A stretch of DNA of 64,000 nt, taken from Thermofilum uzonense. Its GTDB lineage: Archaea > Thermoproteota > Thermoprotei > Thermofilales > Thermofilaceae. The stretch spans positions 676,714-740,713 of the forward strand of contig NZ_CP009961.1 of the NCBI RefSeq assembly GCF_000993805.1, read 5' to 3'. Under the pieces are notes generated by a model that did not search any database, had not been told where the DNA came from, and saw only the letters and a program-made list of their open reading frames with translations. The position numbers and the translations under genes are program-made. Shown one piece after another: positions 60,054 to 64,000 of the stretch (its first letter is position 1; the number at the start of each line of letters is the position of its first letter).

Positions 60054-60722
60054 TAAACTTAAGGGTTGATTAGACTCTTAAATTAAACAGTATAGGATTG
60101 CTGGGTATGCATGCCAGCGACAGTGGTCTTGCTCTTCGAGGAGGGGAGGGTTGCGCATCTATGTTGATCTATGCATGGCTTTGAAGAATAGAGCCGCGCG
60201 ATTCAAACTAGGTTTCCCACTTATTGCAGCTCAAAGCGATATGATGTGTTAACCGCTTGTGAGCTACGATGAGGGAGCGGTAGCTTTAGTCTGGCTTAAG
60301 GGTTCGGGGGCATTTAAGCTGTCTATGTCTTTTGCTTGGAGGCTTCAAGTTCTATTTTCTCGTAGATTAGGTGGTAAGAGTACACGGTAAGCGTGAGCAT
60401 GGCTGAACTCGCTATGAGTCATAGCTTCAAGTCGTCCGTAACTAGGGCTGGGTTGATCCTGGCAAATGTCAAGGTGGGCTTTGTGGTAGGCGATAGTAAT
60501 TAACTCTAGGGACTTTTTAATTACCTCGCTGATGATGGTTTTCACAGTGGCTTTATGCCGGGCTAGTAGTTCGCTGGTGATTTTCTCCTCTTCTACTTGT
60601 TCGCTAATGAACAACTGTGGTCTCTAGTAATGTAATATTCTTGTAGATTTATCAATTATCATATCCATCTTTTAACTTAGCGAAAAAAAACTTATAATGA
60701 CCTATAAATAAAAAATATTGCT
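60054..60722. other. Intergenic region between the DUF1156 gene and the EVE-like gene
   Basis: About 670 bp. The minus strand at 60345-60614 has an open frame of 89 codons from a TTG (MFISEQVEEEKITSELLARH and so on). Its first two-thirds look like a charged helical protein but its tail is not protein-like, and it has no clear ribosome site. I treat it as a remnant or a doubtful gene. The rest holds the two divergent promoters; TATA-like sequences for the EVE gene are at 60689-60711. No repeats. Confidence 0.4.
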
Positions 60723-61301
60723 ATGGTATTCGTTAATTCTACGAAACCATCTAGGCTATTAAGGCATTGGTTACAGAATATCGATGAAACTGTCGACGAG
60801 GCTGAATTATGGGTTTCATCAGGTAAACCTGAACACTGGCAGTGGAGTCTCAAATATTCAGAGTATGTCGAGAATGGCTATACGTATTGGGGTACACGTC
60901 TTAATATCAGTAGTTTAAGGGATTTCTGCGGAGAGATAAAAAATGTTCATGCTGCTTCCCTAAATAAAATGCTTGAAGAACTAATGCATGGGAAAAAACC
61001 TCAAATTGTCCTATTTTATGTTAGCGAAACTGGTATAGTTGGGGCTGGACTTGTAACGAGTTTCGAGTTCGACTTTTCGAATCTATTTTGGCCGGAGGAA
61101 AAAAGTTCAGGAGATGTTGAGTTCCCATTCAGGTTTAAAATGAAGATTCTTTGGCTCTCCCCCTTTGATGAAAAAGGCGGTGATGAAGAACTCACAAGGC
61201 TTTTAAAAAACTACGTTAGGAGCAGTTTACAGCACGTGAAGGATGAAAAAGTTGTTAAGAAGGTAAAGAGACTTCTTAAAGAGAGGATCAAAGAGGTCTA
61301 A
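60723..61301 (+). CDS. EVE/PUA-like putative modified-base reader
   Basis: A 192-residue protein on the strand opposite the defence genes. It follows the EVE (PUA-superfamily) pattern: an opening strand (SGKPEHWQWSLKYSEYVENG), YWGTRLNISSLRDFCGEIKN, the central IVLFYVSETGIVGAGLVTSF, and FPFRFKMKILWLSPF. The W and KxxQIVLFYV-x-GIVG elements form the base-binding cage in this fold. EVE and related domains in bacteria recognise modified cytosines or adenines and are often fused to nucleases. Here the domain is almost the whole protein. The GC content is low (about 40%), unlike the methyltransferase. ATG 60723, AT-rich promoter. The ligand is inferred. Confidence 0.7.
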   Translation: MVFVNSTKPSRLLRHWLQNIDETVDEAELWVSSGKPEHWQWSLKYSEYVENGYTYWGTRLNISSLRDFCGEIKNVHAASLNKMLEELMHGKKPQIVLFYVSETGIVGAGLVTSFEFDFSNLFWPEEKSSGDVEFPFRFKMKILWLSPFDEKGGDEELTRLLKNYVRSSLQHVKDEKVVKKVKRLLKERIKEV

Positions 61302-61576
61302 CGATCATAGAATCTTATCGTTATACGTGATTATGCTGGAGAATTTATTAGGCTGAGGCTACGCGCTAAGTGATGCGCGACTCAAGCTCGCCTGGCTCAC
61401 TATCTACGTCGTGCGAGCTCGCAGTATCTCCTCCCGTGCTTGATGGTATTCAGGTTGACGGCTGGTGCGCCACGTCGCCCCGCAGAATGTGTCAGTGGAG
61501 TAGCCACTTAGACCTTGACGCAACACAAGGGGTCTTCAAATCGCGGTCTTGTTTTTGTGAAGCGCGGCTCCCGCCG
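61302..61576. other. Convergent intergenic region with a GC-rich hairpin
   Basis: About 275 bp between the EVE-like gene and the end of the PLD gene. A GC-rich inverted repeat (GCGCGGCTCCCGCCGC and complement) near 61560-61577 may form a hairpin at the 3' end of the PLD message. No gene is visible. Confidence 0.35.
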
Positions 61577-64000
61577 CTAGCTGCCAATGAGTTCCTTCTT
61601 GAGAGCGGCAGCGTCAGCCCTATTAGCCTTAAGCTCGAACCAGTTGATGGAGTCGAGGCCGGTGAAGTTCTGGGTGGTGTACACCACCAAGCTCTCGTCT
61701 ATGATGATGCACTTGTCATGCCTTGGCTGATCTAGCTGGCGAACCTCGATTAACCCCTTGTAGCGGTCGCCCAGCATCTGAATAGTATCTGCGCGCGTGA
61801 CGAGTCTCACTTTAACCCCTCTACGGGCCGCCTCCTCCAGGATCCTCGCCCCGTCATCATCAACGTACGGGGACAGCACTACAAGCTCCCTCTCGGCGAG
61901 GCTGAGAAGGGGCTCAAGCAGGGATCTCCCTCTTCCGTACAACTTCTCCTTTCCCGTTAGTACGCTCAGAAGCCACCTCGTCAAGTTCCTGGAAAGCAGG
62001 AGGTTCTGGATTAGCGGCTCGGTGCAGCCCCTGTCAAGCATCACGCACATTGTGCAACCATCAATGCACTGAACAAATCCCATGTCTTCGTATACTATGT
62101 TCTCCAGGAACCTCTCCAGGAGTTCCTGAACCTCATCCTGGCTAAGTCCTATTTCATTTGCGATCTTCTCGCTCTGAGATTCATCGTTTAGCTGCAGGTG
62201 ATATGCAAAGGTGGGTAGATCCATTACAACGCCGTGCTGTATGAGCTGGGAATACCGCACCCTTATAGCCTTCGCCACCTTGCGTAGATCCTGCTTATCG
62301 GGGTACTTGGCTGATGCTGCTCCTCCCTTGAACGCATTCATCAGGTCTTTCTCGTGTCCATCTAGATGCCATAACGCCTTCTCGAGGAACTCTTGAACCA
62401 GCTTCTCCACGGAACCGAAACGAGCTTCCACGTGGCCTGGTAGGTCTATCGCGCCGTGGGGGCTGTTCTCGGCCACAAGAACCACTATGTAGTCATCCTG
62501 AACGCCGTACACGTAGATCAAGTCCTGCGACTCAATTTCGAGCTCGCTGGACACAAATGCATACAGAAGGTGAGCAAGGGTATGCGCGAAGACATTGGTG
62601 AGGTACTTTATTAGCTCTTTTTTCAACTTTTCATTTGATCGAAGCTCGTTATAGAACTTTTCAAATGTCTTAATTATTGACTCTGTTTTCATTTCTAAGA
62701 GGCTTAACTGGCGACGACCCCCATCTGTAAGCCTATAAAATGCGAATTTCGAGATGAGAAGCTTGTCCAAACCTATCTCCTTTATCTTGTCGCCCGTTAC
62801 TGAAAGCCTCACGCTCGGCTTTGGCTTTACCTCCTCGCTTATCAGCTCTGACAAGGCCGCCTCGACAAGTCCGCGAGGTAGCTTAAAGCCCACGACGTTC
62901 GTCCTAGTAAGCTTCCTAATAATGGGCTTCTCGAACTCTACCTCGACCAGGGCTCCGTAGGCCACCGGGCTAGGCATGAACCACTGCGCGCTGGTGAAGC
63001 GCTCGACTATCGTTGCCTCTCGAACGCTAACCGGTATGAAAGGTGTCGCAGCGTCCTGGTGCTCCGATGAGCTCCTGGGCAGCCTAGGGAGGCTCCTTTC
63101 TGCCTTAACGTAAACTTTTGGGAAGAGCCTTCTGCTGTAGTGCCAGTTGGGACACCTATCCCCCTTACTGCGTAACGTTCTACCTATGTGGCAGTCATTC
63201 TCGAAGGGACAATTTCGGAAATCATAGGGATCTGTCGAAAGCGCTAGCCCAAGCTTACAGTACCAGACGTAGCCGAGGTCGTTAACCCTGTAAGCTTTGT
63301 CCCCTGCTTTGCTTTTTGTAATCAACTTTCTGTAATCTTCCTGGACGACATCAATACTCTTCTTCTCGAGCTCTCTGAACAGCCTTCCCGAACCATACTT
63401 AACGAATACCCTCTTGGTAGTCTTTCCAATGGGAACTCTTATCTCAATAAAGATATTATTATCATGGACCCTTCTCAGATTCACTGGCCTGATTTTCGTG
63501 AGTCTAAGCCATCCTCCCCCCTCCTGCACTTTACCATATAGGACTTTTTCTTCACTTATTATTCTATTCAGCTTATGATCACGGAAGGTTACATTCTTAG
63601 CCTTTATGAACCACACATTACTGCCAAATACTCCGTCTACCTCGACGTGTATGGGCTCAAAGGGTGGATACCTTGCAAGAAAGTCGTCAAGCGGGAGCCT
63701 CGATTCTCCTCCCTCCTCACTCCCTCTGGTGTAGCCTTCAATTTCGAAGTCTACTTCCTCGGCTGATGAGATGCCAGCTAGACTTCTCAAGCCAGTGAGC
63801 TTTGAAATCATGTCGTGAACCCATAACCCCTTTGCTCTGAGAATCTCACGAAGAATTCTTGCTATCTCGAGAGCTACAGAGTGCCCACCACCGCGGTACT
63901 GCCCAGCATCGGTCAGCTGATCAACCAATATTCGATTTACTTTTAGTAGATCACGGATGAGGCCCTCTAGGTTTTCTAGCTTATCGATCAAGCTGCGAAG
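61577..64000 (-). CDS. DUF1998 (DrmB-like) and phospholipase D (DrmC-like) fusion, 5' end possibly outside the window
   Basis: At least 804 residues from TTG 63991; the frame stays open to 64000, so the real start may lie further right. A cysteine cluster (NCPFENDCHIG...GDRCPNW) lies near residues 262-290. The DUF1998 region (about 465-665) has FAHTLAHLLYAFVSSEL, AENSPHGAIDLPG and the four-Cys signature CIDGCTMCVMLDRGC followed by LLLSRNLTRWLL. The last ~130 residues are a PLD domain with RHDKCIIIDESLVV (HxK-x4-D), one catalytic half-site, so a dimer is needed. In DISARM the DrmB and DrmC functions are separate genes; here they are one chain. The helicase DrmA would be expected upstream (beyond 64000) if this is DISARM-like. 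Confidence 0.83.
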   Translation of the reverse strand, partial: LRSLIDKLENLEGLIRDLLKVNRILVDQLTDAGQYRGGGHSVALEIARILREILRAKGLWVHDMISKLTGLRSLAGISSAEEVDFEIEGYTRGSEEGGESRLPLDDFLARYPPFEPIHVEVDGVFGSNVWFIKAKNVTFRDHKLNRIISEEKVLYGKVQEGGGWLRLTKIRPVNLRRVHDNNIFIEIRVPIGKTTKRVFVKYGSGRLFRELEKKSIDVVQEDYRKLITKSKAGDKAYRVNDLGYVWYCKLGLALSTDPYDFRNCPFENDCHIGRTLRSKGDRCPNWHYSRRLFPKVYVKAERSLPRLPRSSSEHQDAATPFIPVSVREATIVERFTSAQWFMPSPVAYGALVEVEFEKPIIRKLTRTNVVGFKLPRGLVEAALSELISEEVKPKPSVRLSVTGDKIKEIGLDKLLISKFAFYRLTDGGRRQLSLLEMKTESIIKTFEKFYNELRSNEKLKKELIKYLTNVFAHTLAHLLYAFVSSELEIESQDLIYVYGVQDDYIVVLVAENSPHGAIDLPGHVEARFGSVEKLVQEFLEKALWHLDGHEKDLMNAFKGGAASAKYPDKQDLRKVAKAIRVRYSQLIQHGVVMDLPTFAYHLQLNDESQSEKIANEIGLSQDEVQELLERFLENIVYEDMGFVQCIDGCTMCVMLDRGCTEPLIQNLLLSRNLTRWLLSVLTGKEKLYGRGRSLLEPLLSLAERELVVLSPYVDDDGARILEEAARRGVKVRLVTRADTIQMLGDRYKGLIEVRQLDQPRHDKCIIIDESLVVYTTQNFTGLDSINWFELKANRADAAALKKELIGS

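Noticed and set aside
60345-60614. An 89-residue gene on the minus strand
   Set aside because: The start is TTG without a clear ribosome site, the C-terminal third is not protein-like, and no family is recognised; kept only as a doubtful remnant.

Overview
The window is archaeal and most likely comes from a hyperthermophilic Thermoproteota (crenarchaeal) lineage; a Thermofilales-like organism fits best, but the species is not established. The basis is a form III RuBisCO, an archaeal-type TyrRS, Elp3 and Nre-family proteins, myo-inositol-1-phosphate synthase, TATA-like boxes 23-31 nt before many first-gene start codons (leaderless or nearly leaderless mRNAs, often with GTG or TTG starts), and GGTGA Shine-Dalgarno sequences inside operons. 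I found no rRNA, tRNA, CRISPR array or intact insertion sequence.

1-24.9 kb is mostly housekeeping: the N-terminus of a cation P-type ATPase, a small membrane protein with a winged-helix regulator, a rhomboid protease, threonine synthase, three HAD phosphatases, a nitrilase-type amidase, a radical SAM/SPASM maturase, NikR, a YbaK-type editing protein, TyrRS, a Nudix hydrolase, a flippase, a Trm9-like methyltransferase overlapping Elp3, a complete Liv-type ABC transporter and a CruF-like carotenoid protein. 25-45 kb is mixed metabolic: a decayed gltD-like gene, an Nre/SplB repair pair, a GPH sugar transporter, RuBisCO with a DHH phosphoesterase, HtrA, a GH4 glycosidase, Ino1, an HD hydrolase, and two repeat-rich coiled-coil/PD-(D/E)XK proteins. 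45-47 kb is a gene graveyard with an orphan AbrB antitoxin and the remnant of a second UbiA gene, followed by an intact UbiA/radical SAM operon.

49-64 kb is a defence island and the most interesting part. One leftward run encodes a DUF1156 DNA methyltransferase, a DUF499 ATPase, an unrecognised 140-residue protein, a SNF2 helicase with a C-terminal DUF3883 nuclease-like domain, and a beta-CASP metallo-nuclease, with overlaps or 1-bp gaps throughout. A rightward gene for a small EVE/PUA-like putative modified-base reader lies upstream, and next to it is a leftward gene fusing a DUF1998 (DrmB-like) region to a phospholipase-D nuclease (DrmC-like). The set looks like a cross between the Hma (helicase-methylase-ATPase) and DISARM types. 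The reader and the beta-CASP enzyme are, to my knowledge, not standard parts of either.

A second notable observation is translational. Three genes (nikR, ybaK-like, splB-like) have no usable ATG, GTG or TTG start. Each instead has a CTG codon exactly where the family's N-terminus should begin, preceded by GGTGA at 6-7 nt. Several genes are broken by a single frameshift or stop: 1051-1547, 8376-9281 and 30633-31030.
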